From positions 19,976-83,975 of the forward strand of contig CAZIIU010000008.1 of the NCBI GenBank assembly GCA_964539395.1: 64,000 nt of DNA, given 5' to 3'. The notes beneath the pieces are model-generated. The model did not search any database. It was not told the DNA's origin and saw nothing but the letters and a program-made list of their open reading frames with translations. A program made the translations under genes and the position numbers. Below, piece by piece: positions 35,276 to 45,015 of this stretch. This stretch comes from M55B112 sp964539395 (GTDB lineage: Bacteria; Bacteroidota; Bacteroidia; Bacteroidales; GCA-2748055). How positions within the stretch are numbered: position 1 is the first letter of the stretch; each line of letters starts with the position of its first letter.

Positions 35276-35893
35276 ATGATTAAAAGAGTTTGTGTATTTG
35301 CTGCCTCAAGTCCGGGTATTGATGTTACATACCTCGAAGCAGGCAGGGAGATGGCCGCGATTCTGGCCGGAAAAAATATTGCAATGTATTATGGTGCCGG
35401 TTCCGTAGGGATCATGGGGGCAATGGCCGATGAAATATTGAGCAGAAATGGCAGGGTTATCGGTGTTATCCCCGAGTTTATGATAAAAATGGGCTGGGCA
35501 CATCCACACCTTGAAGAGATAAGGGTAGTCCAAACTATGCACGAACGTAAAGCATTGATGATGCAGAAGGTAGATGCAATTATTGCAATGCCAGGAGGTG
35601 TCGGTACCATCGAAGAGTTGCTTGAAGCCATTACCCTGAAACAGCTGGGGCAATTCCTTCAACCTATAGTTATCCTGAATACCAATCGCTTCTATGATCC
35701 GCTACTCAACCATTTTGAAATAATGATCGAAGAGCGTTTTATGCGACCATTGCACAGCAAAATATGGCAAGTGGCCGAAAAGCCCTCACAGGTTCTTGAT
35801 CTGATTGAAAACGAGCCTGAATGGGATCCTGATAGTATAAAATATGCTGCTGTTGAAGCCAATATCGGACGTGTCAGAATCGACGGCCAATAA
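35276..35893 (+). CDS. LOG family nucleotide phosphoribohydrolase-like protein
   Basis: 205 residues, TIGR00730/LOG family. A Rossmann-like fold has YYGAGSVGIMGAMADEIL near residue 38 and the family motif PGGVGTIEELLEAITLKQLG near 106. Characterised members release the base from nucleoside 5'-monophosphates, including cytokinin ribotides, hence the name Lonely Guy. In bacteria the usual substrate is often uncertain. The 3' end overlaps the convergent sensor gene by 20 bp. Confidence 0.9.
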   Translation: MIKRVCVFAASSPGIDVTYLEAGREMAAILAGKNIAMYYGAGSVGIMGAMADEILSRNGRVIGVIPEFMIKMGWAHPHLEEIRVVQTMHERKALMMQKVDAIIAMPGGVGTIEELLEAITLKQLGQFLQPIVILNTNRFYDPLLNHFEIMIEERFMRPLHSKIWQVAEKPSQVLDLIENEPEWDPDSIKYAAVEANIGRVRIDGQ

Positions 35894-38800
35894 CTAAAAT
35901 ATCATCTACCTGTTCAATATTACCCCGCCACTTCTCAATGGAATCATCAAGAATATCGCGCTGCCTTTCCACCTTTTCCCCAGAGATTTTCACCAACAAC
36001 TCTTTCATGTTGGTTGATTTAAATTTTTTCAGCTTCTCACCACCGAACTGGTCAGCATACCCGTCGGAGAATAAATAAACCATATCTCCCTTTTGTACAT
36101 CAACTGTTTCCGTTTTAAACTCTTTATTCTCCGGTCCACCCAACCCGATTGGCTGGCGGTCGGCCTTTACCTCCTTTAGTTCACCATCTCTTACAAGGTA
36201 CATTGAATTGTACGCACCGGCAAACTTAATTACCATATTATTCCTGTCGAAAGTGATCAGTGAAAGGTCCATACCATCTGTAACATCCCCATCTTCACTT
36301 GTATGGTGGAGTGTCTCTACTACCTCCCTGTTAAGTTCGTTCAATATCCTTCCAGGCTCCATAATTCCATATTGGTTAACGGTCTTATTCAGGGAGTTAT
36401 GCCCGATGATGGACATAAAAGCTCCAGGAACACCATGCCCGGTACAATCAACTGCAGCAATGAATTCACGACCCTCAACCTCGGTGAACCAATAGAAATC
36501 TCCACTTACAATATCTTTGGGCTTGAACAGTATAAAGGTTTCGGGAAATGGTGATTTGGGTGGCAGTATTGCGAATTGTATCCGCTTGGCATACCTTATA
36601 CTATCGGTAATATCCTTGTTCTTCTGGGCAAGCTCCTCCTTCTGGGCCACAACCTGCTGGGTTCTTTCTATTACTTTATCCTCCAGTATCCTGTTTTCTC
36701 TGACAAGTGCGCGCTCCCTCATTTTTATGTATGCGATGATAATGGCACCGAGTGCCACAATGCAGGAAATAATAAACCACCAGGTTTTATAGAATGGCGG
36801 TTTAATCTGAAAACTCAATGAAACAGGCGGGTCATTCCAAACACCATCGCTGTTTTTAGCCTTTACGTAAAACGTATATTTCTTTGGAGGCAGTGCGGGA
36901 TAATTCACCTGGGTATACGTATCCGGTGGCCGCCAGTCAATATCAATACCATCCAGCATGATCTGGTACTGAACTGCCTCCGGATTCAAAGTGATGCAAC
37001 GATAATCAAAGATCAGGGAATTCTGCCTGTAAGATAATGTCATCCCTTCAGCTACAGGATAGGGCTTATAGTTAACCATCAACCCGGTAATATGCGTCAG
37101 AGGCTCAATAACATCTCTGGGTTTGAGCGACGGATTATACCTTGTAACACCTAAAACTGTACCAAACCAAAGGTTTCCGTCTTTATCCAGACATGTAGCA
37201 TTTTGCTTTGTTTCTATCCCGACAAATCCACTTTTTCTTGTAAATCCATATACCTTTTCTTCATCCTGATCATATTTGTTCAGTCCTTTATTCGTTCCAA
37301 TGTAAATGAAATTGTTCTCATCACAATTCAAAAGGTTGATCAGGTTGGCAAGTAAGCCATCATCCCTGACTGTAAGATGCCTAACAACCTGATCCTCTTC
37401 CATATTATACCCAAGAACACCTCTTCCTTCAGTTCCGATCCATATAACTCCGTTTCGGTCTTCTGTAAAACAGGTAGGAGTAATGCTCATGTCCAGATTT
37501 GCCTTTTTAAATTCTGAACCTTCTATGATGTTTACCCCCATTCCACTGATACCTATCCATATCCTACCTTTATTGTCGGGATATACAGCTGATATCTCGT
37601 TGCCATCCAATCCGTTCAGCTGGGTCAGTCTGCTGATCTTGTGATTGTTTATCTCATAGTAGACAAGTCCATCCAGGGTCCCCACCCAAAGATTGTTCTG
37701 GTCATCTATTTCAAGACCGGTAATCATCCCATGAGGAATATTGCTGTTAATTAATGGTTCAAATCGGAACTCTCCATCAGACGTGTATGTAAACAGACCC
37801 TGGCCATCTGCACCGATCCATATGTTACCGCTTTTGTCTTCTTCAATAAATCTAACCCTCTCTCCCTTAAGCCTGTAAAAATCATGAATACTGCTTCCGG
37901 ATTCTCCTGTATTAATTATAGAAATACCCTCATTCGTGCCAACCCAAAAGCTTCCGTCGGCTACCTGGTTGATTGCAAAAACCTGTTGATTAATAAGACC
38001 GTCATCCTCAAACCAGGAAACAAAGTAATCACCCTTGAATGCACACAATCCATGCTCATTGGTACCAAATACGATATTTCCCTCCTTGTCTTCCATGATT
38101 TTCCATATTTTACTTCCGGGCATCCCATTGCGCCCAACGAATACAGTAAGTCGGTCATCCTTGTCCAAACGCCCGACACCACCTCCCCAGGTACCTATCC
38201 ATATATTTCCATACCTGTCCTCAAAGAGGGCACTGATCCAGTTGGAAGTCATCCCAAGTTTAATGAGATCATACATTTTCGAATCGTCATCCTCCGGAAC
38301 GTACCTGAACAATCCTCCATGATAGGTGCCAAACCATAAATTCCTGTTCCTGTCTTCATGGATACAAGTGGTTGCAAAAAAGTGGGGAACTCCGTTTACC
38401 TCAAGATGATCAAACCGGAGGCTGTCTCTGTTGAATTTCTTTACAACCGGGTCGGTAACAAAATAGAGTGTACCGTCTTTTGACAGCATACTGCCAAAAA
38501 TCCTGTCCGACAATCTCCGCCCAAGAAACATCTCGTATCGCACGGAATCCAGTGGAGCCCCTGGATTTTTAATCATGGCTGCACCAGACTCCTGGGATGT
38601 GATCCAAAGATTTCCCTCTGCATCCTCGAGGATCGTTGTAATATTCGATTTGAGGTGAAGTGCCGCCTGGTCATAAATCTCAAAACTGTTTCCGTCAAAT
38701 CGTGTGATTCCTCCGCCGTCATGTCCGATCCACAGGTTTCCGTGGGAATCTTCAAACACAGCTCTTACACCACCTTCGGCAATGCCGTCCTCGGCAGTGT

Positions 38801-39035
38801 AATTAACAAATACCAAGCCGTCGAACTTGGAAAGACCGGCCTGAGTTCCCATCCAGTAGTTGTCGTTCTTATCCTGAATGATACTATAGACAGTTGACTG
38901 GGCAAGTCCCTGTGATACACTGTAGTTATCGAAGTAGTACTGTTGGGCTGTTACGCTGCCTGAAGTAATTGTCAATAACAAAAAAATTATTCGTCCAGCC
39001 GAACGAATAATTCTTCCTGCCTGGTTATATGCCAT
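35874..39035 (-). CDS. Reg_prop/Y_Y_Y sensor with SpoIIE-type phosphatase output
   Basis: 1053 residues. A signal peptide precedes about twelve two-component-regulator propeller repeats (GNLWIGT..., NLWFGT...), which should form periplasmic beta-propellers, then a Y_Y_Y domain. One membrane helix lies near residue 755 (WWFIISCIVALGAIIIAYI), followed by a coiled coil and a cytoplasmic PP2C/SpoIIE domain (SGDFYWF, CTGHGVPGAFMS, SDGYADQFGG, QVDDILVIG). Most Bacteroidota proteins with this sensor end in a histidine kinase; here the output is a Ser/Thr phosphatase. ATG at 39035 is one base after the upstream caspase gene stop, implying an operon. Ligand and substrate are unknown. Confidence 0.9.
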   Translation of the reverse strand: MAYNQAGRIIRSAGRIIFLLLTITSGSVTAQQYYFDNYSVSQGLAQSTVYSIIQDKNDNYWMGTQAGLSKFDGLVFVNYTAEDGIAEGGVRAVFEDSHGNLWIGHDGGGITRFDGNSFEIYDQAALHLKSNITTILEDAEGNLWITSQESGAAMIKNPGAPLDSVRYEMFLGRRLSDRIFGSMLSKDGTLYFVTDPVVKKFNRDSLRFDHLEVNGVPHFFATTCIHEDRNRNLWFGTYHGGLFRYVPEDDDSKMYDLIKLGMTSNWISALFEDRYGNIWIGTWGGGVGRLDKDDRLTVFVGRNGMPGSKIWKIMEDKEGNIVFGTNEHGLCAFKGDYFVSWFEDDGLINQQVFAINQVADGSFWVGTNEGISIINTGESGSSIHDFYRLKGERVRFIEEDKSGNIWIGADGQGLFTYTSDGEFRFEPLINSNIPHGMITGLEIDDQNNLWVGTLDGLVYYEINNHKISRLTQLNGLDGNEISAVYPDNKGRIWIGISGMGVNIIEGSEFKKANLDMSITPTCFTEDRNGVIWIGTEGRGVLGYNMEEDQVVRHLTVRDDGLLANLINLLNCDENNFIYIGTNKGLNKYDQDEEKVYGFTRKSGFVGIETKQNATCLDKDGNLWFGTVLGVTRYNPSLKPRDVIEPLTHITGLMVNYKPYPVAEGMTLSYRQNSLIFDYRCITLNPEAVQYQIMLDGIDIDWRPPDTYTQVNYPALPPKKYTFYVKAKNSDGVWNDPPVSLSFQIKPPFYKTWWFIISCIVALGAIIIAYIKMRERALVRENRILEDKVIERTQQVVAQKEELAQKNKDITDSIRYAKRIQFAILPPKSPFPETFILFKPKDIVSGDFYWFTEVEGREFIAAVDCTGHGVPGAFMSIIGHNSLNKTVNQYGIMEPGRILNELNREVVETLHHTSEDGDVTDGMDLSLITFDRNNMVIKFAGAYNSMYLVRDGELKEVKADRQPIGLGGPENKEFKTETVDVQKGDMVYLFSDGYADQFGGEKLKKFKSTNMKELLVKISGEKVERQRDILDDSIEKWRGNIEQVDDILVIGRRF

Positions 39036-39036
39036 T

Positions 39037-41379
39037 TTAATAGTCTTTCGGTATAAAGAAGAATGTGCCATTCTCATCCTGTAATCCGGCTATTTTTCCA
39101 AACTGAGGCTTTTGCTGATTCAGTCCGACTACCGCAGTTGTAACCTTCTGAACGATACTTTCAATTGGTATGCAGGCATCCGGATTATTAGCCAGCGTAT
39201 TAGCAAAGGTTCTGGTAAACTGACTATCGTCACTGGCAAGTTCATACCCGGCTGAAGAGAGGACCTGGGATGACTTAAACCGGGTAGCTTCCCAATCGTC
39301 ACAGCTCCTTATCTCGTTTGAAGACCGCATGGCCTGGTAGAAACTGGGACCCGATTCACATGCATCAGTTACTACAAGGGTGTGTGTCAGGATCTCAGGA
39401 TATGATTGCATAGAAGCCTTCAATGCATTGATATTGAAATAAGTGAACTCATCGTCCCGCTTCGCATCAACAGGGATCCAATAACCAGTCTCATTTACAA
39501 ACTTTCCATGTCCGGCATACCAGACCATAATTGAGTTAACCATGTTGCTCCTGAGCAGATCCCTGAGTTCAATGGCAAAAAAGCGCTCCATGTCTTCCTT
39601 GGTCATGTCCTTCTTGTGAATAAAATTATGAACCTGGTATTTTGTCAAAGCAGTCTTCATAAGGGTTACATCCTTGGAAGGACCCTCAAGGCTGGCAAAA
39701 TGATGATAATTAGAATTCTCGATGAATACTGCCCAGGTTTTACCCATCGGATTGCTGCTATAGCTGGCAGCATCCCTGTTAAGAGAAAATTCTACATCTG
39801 CGATATTTCCATAAATATCCTCAGCTTTTACAGTAAGTCGACTGCGGTTTTCAACCCTGACCCTCGCAGAAAAGACCGGATTATTATCTGAGGGCACAAA
39901 GCTGGCAGCAACATTATCGATATAGATTGACCTGATAAGGCTTTCATCAGCAATCTTTCCCTCCACATAAATAACAGGATCCTCAGAATCCAGGTAGATG
40001 GTATTATTGTCAGATGCATAGGGTGCAATAATATTGACTTCTGGAACATCAGTCTCTGTTCTGAGAATATTAAAAATGGCAGTCTCCTCATTATTATAGA
40101 TGTCACTCACCTCGACAATGATTTGATCGGCATCCCTCAGGTTGATGCTCGCCAGAAACTCAAAACCCTCATCCGTTCTGGCAGGCTGAACAGCGAAATT
40201 ATTGACTTTTAATGACTTAATGTCACTTTCATCCTCAATCATTCCACTTAGAGCCAATACATTAAGGTCCTTGGGGATATGTACGGTCCTGTCCTTTCCG
40301 GAAGCTGGTTCAATTAATTTTACTTTCGGTTTGACGCTCTCCCGGTTAATCTCGTACATGCGTTCATTTGCCTGTGCAAGCAGCCGCTGTGCATCCCCGT
40401 CATATTCCGATAATTCAAGCAGTTTGTTATAGTCGGCTTTGGCGGATTTGAAATCCCTGATCTGCTCATAAGATCGTGCTCTTTTATAATAAACATCTGC
40501 AAGGGTATCTCCCGCCTCAATGGCAAAAGTATAATCGACAATAGCATCTGAATGCCTGCTCAGCAACTGATAAAAATCTCCCCTCAGCGTATGTAATTCG
40601 GGATCTCCCCTGTAGATAATCAAGGCCTCGGATACATCATTGACTGCCTGGGTGATATTCATTCTTGCAGCATGAATGCTGCTTCTGAGCATCAACGCCT
40701 CCTTGCTCCTTGAATTGATTCGCAGAACCTGGTTCACAGAAGACATTGCCAGGTCATATTTATCTCTCTCAAATGCCAGTTTGCCAAGAGCGAGGTGCAC
40801 CTCCTCCATGTTTTTATTCTTATCGATGGATTTCTTATATGCATCCTCTGCCTCATCATAAAGCTCCAGACTTTCATAAACCCTGGCCAGATTATAGAAA
40901 TTCAATGCATCCTCCTTAAATCTAAGTGCCCTTTTACAATCGTCAAGTGCCTCCTGGTATCTTTTCAACGCAAAATATACCTGTGTCCTTGTTTGATAAG
41001 CTTCCAGATAGTTTGACTTCTTTTCAATGGCTTTATCGAGTTTAGCCAACGCCGCGCCATATTTTTCAGCATTAAAAAAAGCCCTGCCGGCAAGGTAGTA
41101 CAGCTCAGCGTCATTGTCTCTGAAAACCAAAGCTCTTTCATAATCATCAGCTGCTTCAGCAAATCTGTTGATCCGTTCATACGCTGCTGCTCTTGCAACA
41201 TACGCTTTATAGTCTTCAGGCTTTAAATCAATCGCATTGGAATACTGCTCAATGGCATCCTCATATTTTTGTACCTTGAAAAAATCATCCCCGGCCTTAA
41301 AATATTTTCTTGACGACTGACTAAAACCAGTTGATATTGCCGCGAGCAATAGTATTATAATTGGTACGAATTTTTTCAT
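39037..41379 (-). CDS. Secreted TPR-caspase (C14 family) protein
   Basis: 780 residues. A signal peptide (MKKFVPIIILLLAAISTGFS) is followed by nine or ten TPR units (residues about 25-350), then two or three Ig-like beta domains (VKLIEPASGKDRTVHIP..., VNIIAPYASDNNTIYL). The C-terminal caspase-like peptidase has the catalytic His in MVWYAGHGKF near residue 622 and the catalytic Cys in VVTDACESG near 673. Both residues of the dyad are present, so it may be active. It should act outside the cytoplasm. The start of the phosphatase/sensor gene one base downstream suggests joint function. Substrate is unknown. Confidence 0.9.
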   Translation of the reverse strand: MKKFVPIIILLLAAISTGFSQSSRKYFKAGDDFFKVQKYEDAIEQYSNAIDLKPEDYKAYVARAAAYERINRFAEAADDYERALVFRDNDAELYYLAGRAFFNAEKYGAALAKLDKAIEKKSNYLEAYQTRTQVYFALKRYQEALDDCKRALRFKEDALNFYNLARVYESLELYDEAEDAYKKSIDKNKNMEEVHLALGKLAFERDKYDLAMSSVNQVLRINSRSKEALMLRSSIHAARMNITQAVNDVSEALIIYRGDPELHTLRGDFYQLLSRHSDAIVDYTFAIEAGDTLADVYYKRARSYEQIRDFKSAKADYNKLLELSEYDGDAQRLLAQANERMYEINRESVKPKVKLIEPASGKDRTVHIPKDLNVLALSGMIEDESDIKSLKVNNFAVQPARTDEGFEFLASINLRDADQIIVEVSDIYNNEETAIFNILRTETDVPEVNIIAPYASDNNTIYLDSEDPVIYVEGKIADESLIRSIYIDNVAASFVPSDNNPVFSARVRVENRSRLTVKAEDIYGNIADVEFSLNRDAASYSSNPMGKTWAVFIENSNYHHFASLEGPSKDVTLMKTALTKYQVHNFIHKKDMTKEDMERFFAIELRDLLRSNMVNSIMVWYAGHGKFVNETGYWIPVDAKRDDEFTYFNINALKASMQSYPEILTHTLVVTDACESGPSFYQAMRSSNEIRSCDDWEATRFKSSQVLSSAGYELASDDSQFTRTFANTLANNPDACIPIESIVQKVTTAVVGLNQQKPQFGKIAGLQDENGTFFFIPKDY

Positions 41380-41492
41380 GGGTGGTTTATTTTTTGCTGA
41401 TTTTACGAAAATAATAAATAATTGTTACCAATATATCCATGCATTTACATAAATGTGCCATAATAGTCCATTAAATGACAACTATCTGAAGA

Positions 41493-42548
41493 TTAACTAT
41501 CCGGACCATTCCTGTAGAATATGCTTAGTTCGCTTCCTTCAAATTGTAAAACCTCATCAGGCGACTGTTTCAGTACCGGTGCCTTTACTCCTTGTGAAAA
41601 CACTATTTTGCCCGTAAAAACCCTGGCTTCATCCCACAAACCCTCATTGATCAATGATGTATGCAATTGTTGTCCACCCTCAACAAGAATTGAGATGATC
41701 TTCTGCTCATAGAGCTCTGTCATCACGTCCGCCATTTGATATTCATGATCAATAAGTATGCTGTTCGCCTTTCCTGAGTATCTTTCCTGGTTACATGTAA
41801 AAATGAGTGTATCCTGACTGTTATCGAGGATATTGGCTGATTCGGGAATGCGTCCGTTACGGTCGAAAGTGATCCTGAGCGGGCTGTTACCTTTCCAGCG
41901 TCTGACATTCAGCTTGGGATTGTCAGCAATGATCGTATTTGTACCAACCATCAAACCGGCCTCCTCCGATCGCCATTTATGGACAAGCGTTCTGCCAATA
42001 TCATCGGTGATCCAATTTGTGCCAATGGGATCTCCAGCCTGCCGTTCAATATCAATAAACCCGTCAGCAGTTGCTGCCCATTTAAGAATTATATAGGGCC
42101 GTTTTTCCTGATGAAATGTCAGGAATCTCCTGTTTAAAAATTCACCTTGATTGACCAATACGCCATCAACAACCTCGGTCCCGCCATTCTTCAATGCCTC
42201 TATACCTCTGCCACTTACACTGGGGAAAGGATCTGTATTTGAAATCACTACCCTCGGAATTTTGTGGTTCAGGATCAGGGTACTGCATGGTGGAGTCTTG
42301 CCAAAATGTGAACAGGGCTCCAGGTTAATGTAGATTGTCGATTCCTGCAACAAAGATTTATCCTTCACTGCCCGAATCGCATTAACCTCAGCATGTGGTC
42401 CTCCATATTCATGGTGATATCCCTCTCCAATGATCCTGTCCTGAAACACTATAACGGATCCAACAAGGGGGTTGGTCCTGGTATTGCCCAGACCATGAGA
42501 AGCAAGTTCGAAACAGCGCCGCATGTATATCTCATCCTTGGAATACAT
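41493..42548 (-). CDS. ribD: Bifunctional riboflavin deaminase/reductase RibD
   Basis: 351 residues. The N-terminal deaminase has zinc motifs GGPHAEVNAI and EPCSHFGKTPPC. The C-terminal reductase begins near residue 148 (RPYIILKWAATADGFID) and contains ILVEGGQQLHTSLI. It performs two successive steps in riboflavin synthesis, deamination and side-chain reduction of the pyrimidine intermediate. It is divergent from prmC, with only 27 bp between starts. Other rib genes are not in the window. Confidence 0.94.
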   Translation of the reverse strand: MYSKDEIYMRRCFELASHGLGNTRTNPLVGSVIVFQDRIIGEGYHHEYGGPHAEVNAIRAVKDKSLLQESTIYINLEPCSHFGKTPPCSTLILNHKIPRVVISNTDPFPSVSGRGIEALKNGGTEVVDGVLVNQGEFLNRRFLTFHQEKRPYIILKWAATADGFIDIERQAGDPIGTNWITDDIGRTLVHKWRSEEAGLMVGTNTIIADNPKLNVRRWKGNSPLRITFDRNGRIPESANILDNSQDTLIFTCNQERYSGKANSILIDHEYQMADVMTELYEQKIISILVEGGQQLHTSLINEGLWDEARVFTGKIVFSQGVKAPVLKQSPDEVLQFEGSELSIFYRNGPDS

Positions 42549-42564
42549 CGTTTTCTTAATTTCT

Positions 42565-42572
42565 TATCTTTG
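42565..42572 (+). promoter_or_regulatory. -7 box directly before prmC
   Basis: TATCTTTG ends three bases before the prmC ATG at 42576; a TTG at 42538-42540 lies 24 bp upstream, slightly far for a -33 element. If used, the mRNA would be leaderless or nearly so. It also shows that the longer open frame from 42393 is not the translated start. Confidence 0.5.
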
Positions 42573-42575
42573 AAT

Positions 42576-43439
42576 ATGCACAAAGAGGTACAATACATAT
42601 CGGGGATCAGACGCTCTATGATCAACCAATTATCGGAAATCGTCCCTGGCAATGAAGCAGTTTCGTTAACCAGGCTGATTCTCGAACATGTTGGTTATCC
42701 CGAGCTTACCATTCTAACAAACCCCTATGCTGAAATACCTGAAAAAACACGCTCCGAAATTACTAAAATTGTTGGTGAATTAAAGAAAAACAGGCCTATT
42801 CAATACATTTTGGGAAAAGTTCATTTCCTCGGCCTAATGCTGCATGTAGACGAACATGTACTGATACCGCGAACAGAAACTGAAGAGCTCGTATTAAAAA
42901 TCATTGAGGAAACTCCTGTTACAGGCAGACCAACAATTATCGATATAGGTTGTGGGAGCGGTTGTATTTCCATTGCTTTGGCACACAGTATTCCCGACAG
43001 CAAGGTAAGCGCAATGGAAATAGATGAATCAGCACTAATAATTGCAAAGAAGAATGCACTGCTTAACAATGTACATGTGAATTTTATCCATCAGAGTATT
43101 TTTGAGCCATGGAAAGGTCCTGAAGAAGACCAGTTTGATATTATTGTCAGCAATCCACCTTATGTTACCGAGTCCGACAAATTACTGATGCCGTTAAATG
43201 TAACTGAAGCTGAGCCCGGGATTGCACTGTATGTATCAGATGATGAGCCGCTCACCTTCTACCAGGCTATTATCAGATTTTCGGAAAAACGGTTGGCGGA
43301 AACAGGCACGGTCTGGGTAGAAATCAATGAAAGATTTGGAAATGAGACTGTACAACTGTTTGCCGATGCCGGATTTGGCAAAGTATTGCTTCTGGAAGAC
43401 ATCCACGGTAAAGACAGATTTATTTGTGCGAAAAAATAA
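42576..43439 (+). CDS. prmC: Peptide chain release factor N5-glutamine methyltransferase
   Basis: 287 residues. A helical N-terminal domain is followed by a SAM methyltransferase with DIGCGSGCISIALA near residue 127 and the catalytic NPPYV motif near 190. PrmC methylates the Gln of GGQ in RF1 and RF2, improving termination. Its likely substrate, RF2, is encoded at 45 kb. The reading frame extends to 42393 inside ribD, but ATG at 42576 (MHKEVQYI) follows the promoter box. recX lies 69 bp downstream. Confidence 0.93.
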   Translation: MHKEVQYISGIRRSMINQLSEIVPGNEAVSLTRLILEHVGYPELTILTNPYAEIPEKTRSEITKIVGELKKNRPIQYILGKVHFLGLMLHVDEHVLIPRTETEELVLKIIEETPVTGRPTIIDIGCGSGCISIALAHSIPDSKVSAMEIDESALIIAKKNALLNNVHVNFIHQSIFEPWKGPEEDQFDIIVSNPPYVTESDKLLMPLNVTEAEPGIALYVSDDEPLTFYQAIIRFSEKRLAETGTVWVEINERFGNETVQLFADAGFGKVLLLEDIHGKDRFICAKK

Positions 43440-43508
43440 CCATCCCTGCACCATTCACCTGGGATCTTTAATGAATATAATCAGGAATCAAGCAATGAAA
43501 ACAGAACA

Positions 43509-43973
43509 ATGACAACAGATTATGAAAAAGCTGTCGAAAAGGCTGCAAGGCTATGCAGTCAATCTGAAAAGTGCAGTTATGACATCAGGGAAAAACTGAC
43601 CGCCTGGGGATTAAATGAAGCAGAATCTGAAAACGCGATCAGCTACCTGAAAAAAAACAAGTTCCTTGATGATGAAAGATATGCTCAGTCTTTTGTGAAA
43701 GACAAGTTAAAATTCAACAAATGGGGGAGGATAAAGATTGCTTATTCCTTGCGTCGAAAGCAAATCCGGGAAGAGATCATTGAAAATGTGATCGAAACAA
43801 TTGATGAATCATTCTATAATGCATTGATCGATCAGCTCATTGCTGCAAAAATAGAAGCAATCGGAAAAGTCAGGACACCGGCCGGTAAAGCAAAAATTTT
43901 TCGCTTCGCTGCACAAAGAGGTTTTACATCTGAGGAGATCATCGATTCATTGAAAAGGCTTAATGAACATTAG
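43509..43973 (+). CDS. recX: Regulatory protein RecX
   Basis: 154 residues, all helical. RecX three-helix repeats are visible: CSYDIREKLTAWGLNEAESENAI, LDDERYAQSFVKDKLKFNKWGRIKI and RGFTSEEIIDSL. RecX binds RecA filaments and tempers recombination. recA is not in the window. It follows prmC on the same strand. Confidence 0.9.
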   Translation: MTTDYEKAVEKAARLCSQSEKCSYDIREKLTAWGLNEAESENAISYLKKNKFLDDERYAQSFVKDKLKFNKWGRIKIAYSLRRKQIREEIIENVIETIDESFYNALIDQLIAAKIEAIGKVRTPAGKAKIFRFAAQRGFTSEEIIDSLKRLNEH

Positions 43974-44101
43974 ACGTTTCATATCAGTTACGCTGGTTCT
44001 CGTTTTAACACGTGCACTATGACAAGGTAGTGCTATACAATAGTCAAGGAAATTCCGGTATTGTAGTAAAAAATGGTGATAGAGGAGCTGGTCGGCATGC
44101 A

Positions 44102-44845
44102 TTAGTTATACTGACCCTGCCGGTAAACAAAATTAATTGAATTTTTTAAAAGTGTCCTGTAATTCTCATTGGAATAGGCATGTTTGCCATGTCCCTGCAT
44201 CAGGTAAACGATCCTGGAATTCTGGTATGTGTTTACCCATCCTGTTACATCCGAACAATCTGCATGATCAGCTTTAAGAATCACCATAACGTCATCTTTC
44301 ACTTCTATATTATTATATCCCTCATCCAGTAGAATAAAATCCTCCATGTTCCTCGTTACCGGATGATCCCTCCTGGGAATGCTCATAGCAATCTCAATAT
44401 CATGACTGTATGTGGAATAACGACTGGAATCAACAGTACTGTGCGGGTTATGGTATTTTCCCCCAATGATATTGCTGAATTCAGCCCAATCCTGATTTCC
44501 TGCAAGGGAGTGGTGAAGAAAAACCATTCCGACACCACGATCCAACAGTCTGTAATAACCCGCAATTTCAATGCTGTCTATATCCTTCCACATATCATAG
44601 AAAACAATTACATCATACCCATCAACCGCATTACCCCCGATCAGCCGGTTTGCTTTCGGCTGCATAACCGTATCGAAAGTAAACTCAGAAAATGAATGGA
44701 ACATCTCAACGAATTCCACAGTGTCAAAACTATGTCCTCCAGCCACCACCATTATATGAAGCTTTGTTCCTGGATTGTTCTTACAGCCCGGAGCAAACAT
44801 GGCCATAAGAAATAAAGTTATCATTGAAAATAAGAAGGTTTTCAT
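44102..44845 (-). CDS. ThuA-like lipoprotein
   Basis: 247 residues. A lipoprotein signal ends at Cys in FAPGC near residue 21. The remainder is a class I glutamine amidotransferase-like ThuA fold: IMVVAGGHSFDT, VIVFYDMWKDI, GMVFLHHSLAG and a late VYLMQGHGKHAYSNENY. ThuA proteins are linked to sugar (trehalose) use, but the lipidated forms in Bacteroidota have no settled activity. It stands alone; the opposite-strand prfB begins 170 bp away. Confidence 0.82.
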   Translation of the reverse strand: MKTFLFSMITLFLMAMFAPGCKNNPGTKLHIMVVAGGHSFDTVEFVEMFHSFSEFTFDTVMQPKANRLIGGNAVDGYDVIVFYDMWKDIDSIEIAGYYRLLDRGVGMVFLHHSLAGNQDWAEFSNIIGGKYHNPHSTVDSSRYSTYSHDIEIAMSIPRRDHPVTRNMEDFILLDEGYNNIEVKDDVMVILKADHADCSDVTGWVNTYQNSRIVYLMQGHGKHAYSNENYRTLLKNSINFVYRQGQYN

Positions 44846-44968
44846 AGCAATAGATTTTATATTTTGCAGACAAAATAACAGGACCAGATATTCATTTCAT
44901 TTGTACCAGGTTGTCTCACATAACCATAATTCCCGCAATTGATCAACAATATACGTGTTTTTTTCTGT

Positions 44969-44999
44969 TTTGTTGCTTCAGGGGTAAAAGCTATCTTTG
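44969..44999 (+). promoter_or_regulatory. Promoter of prfB
   Basis: TTTG at 44969-44972, a 19-bp spacer and TATCTTTG at 44992-44999. The transcript should start near 45006, so the leader before the ATG at 45016 is about ten bases. Confidence 0.75.
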
Positions 45000-45015
45000 C
45001 TAAAAACCAGACATT

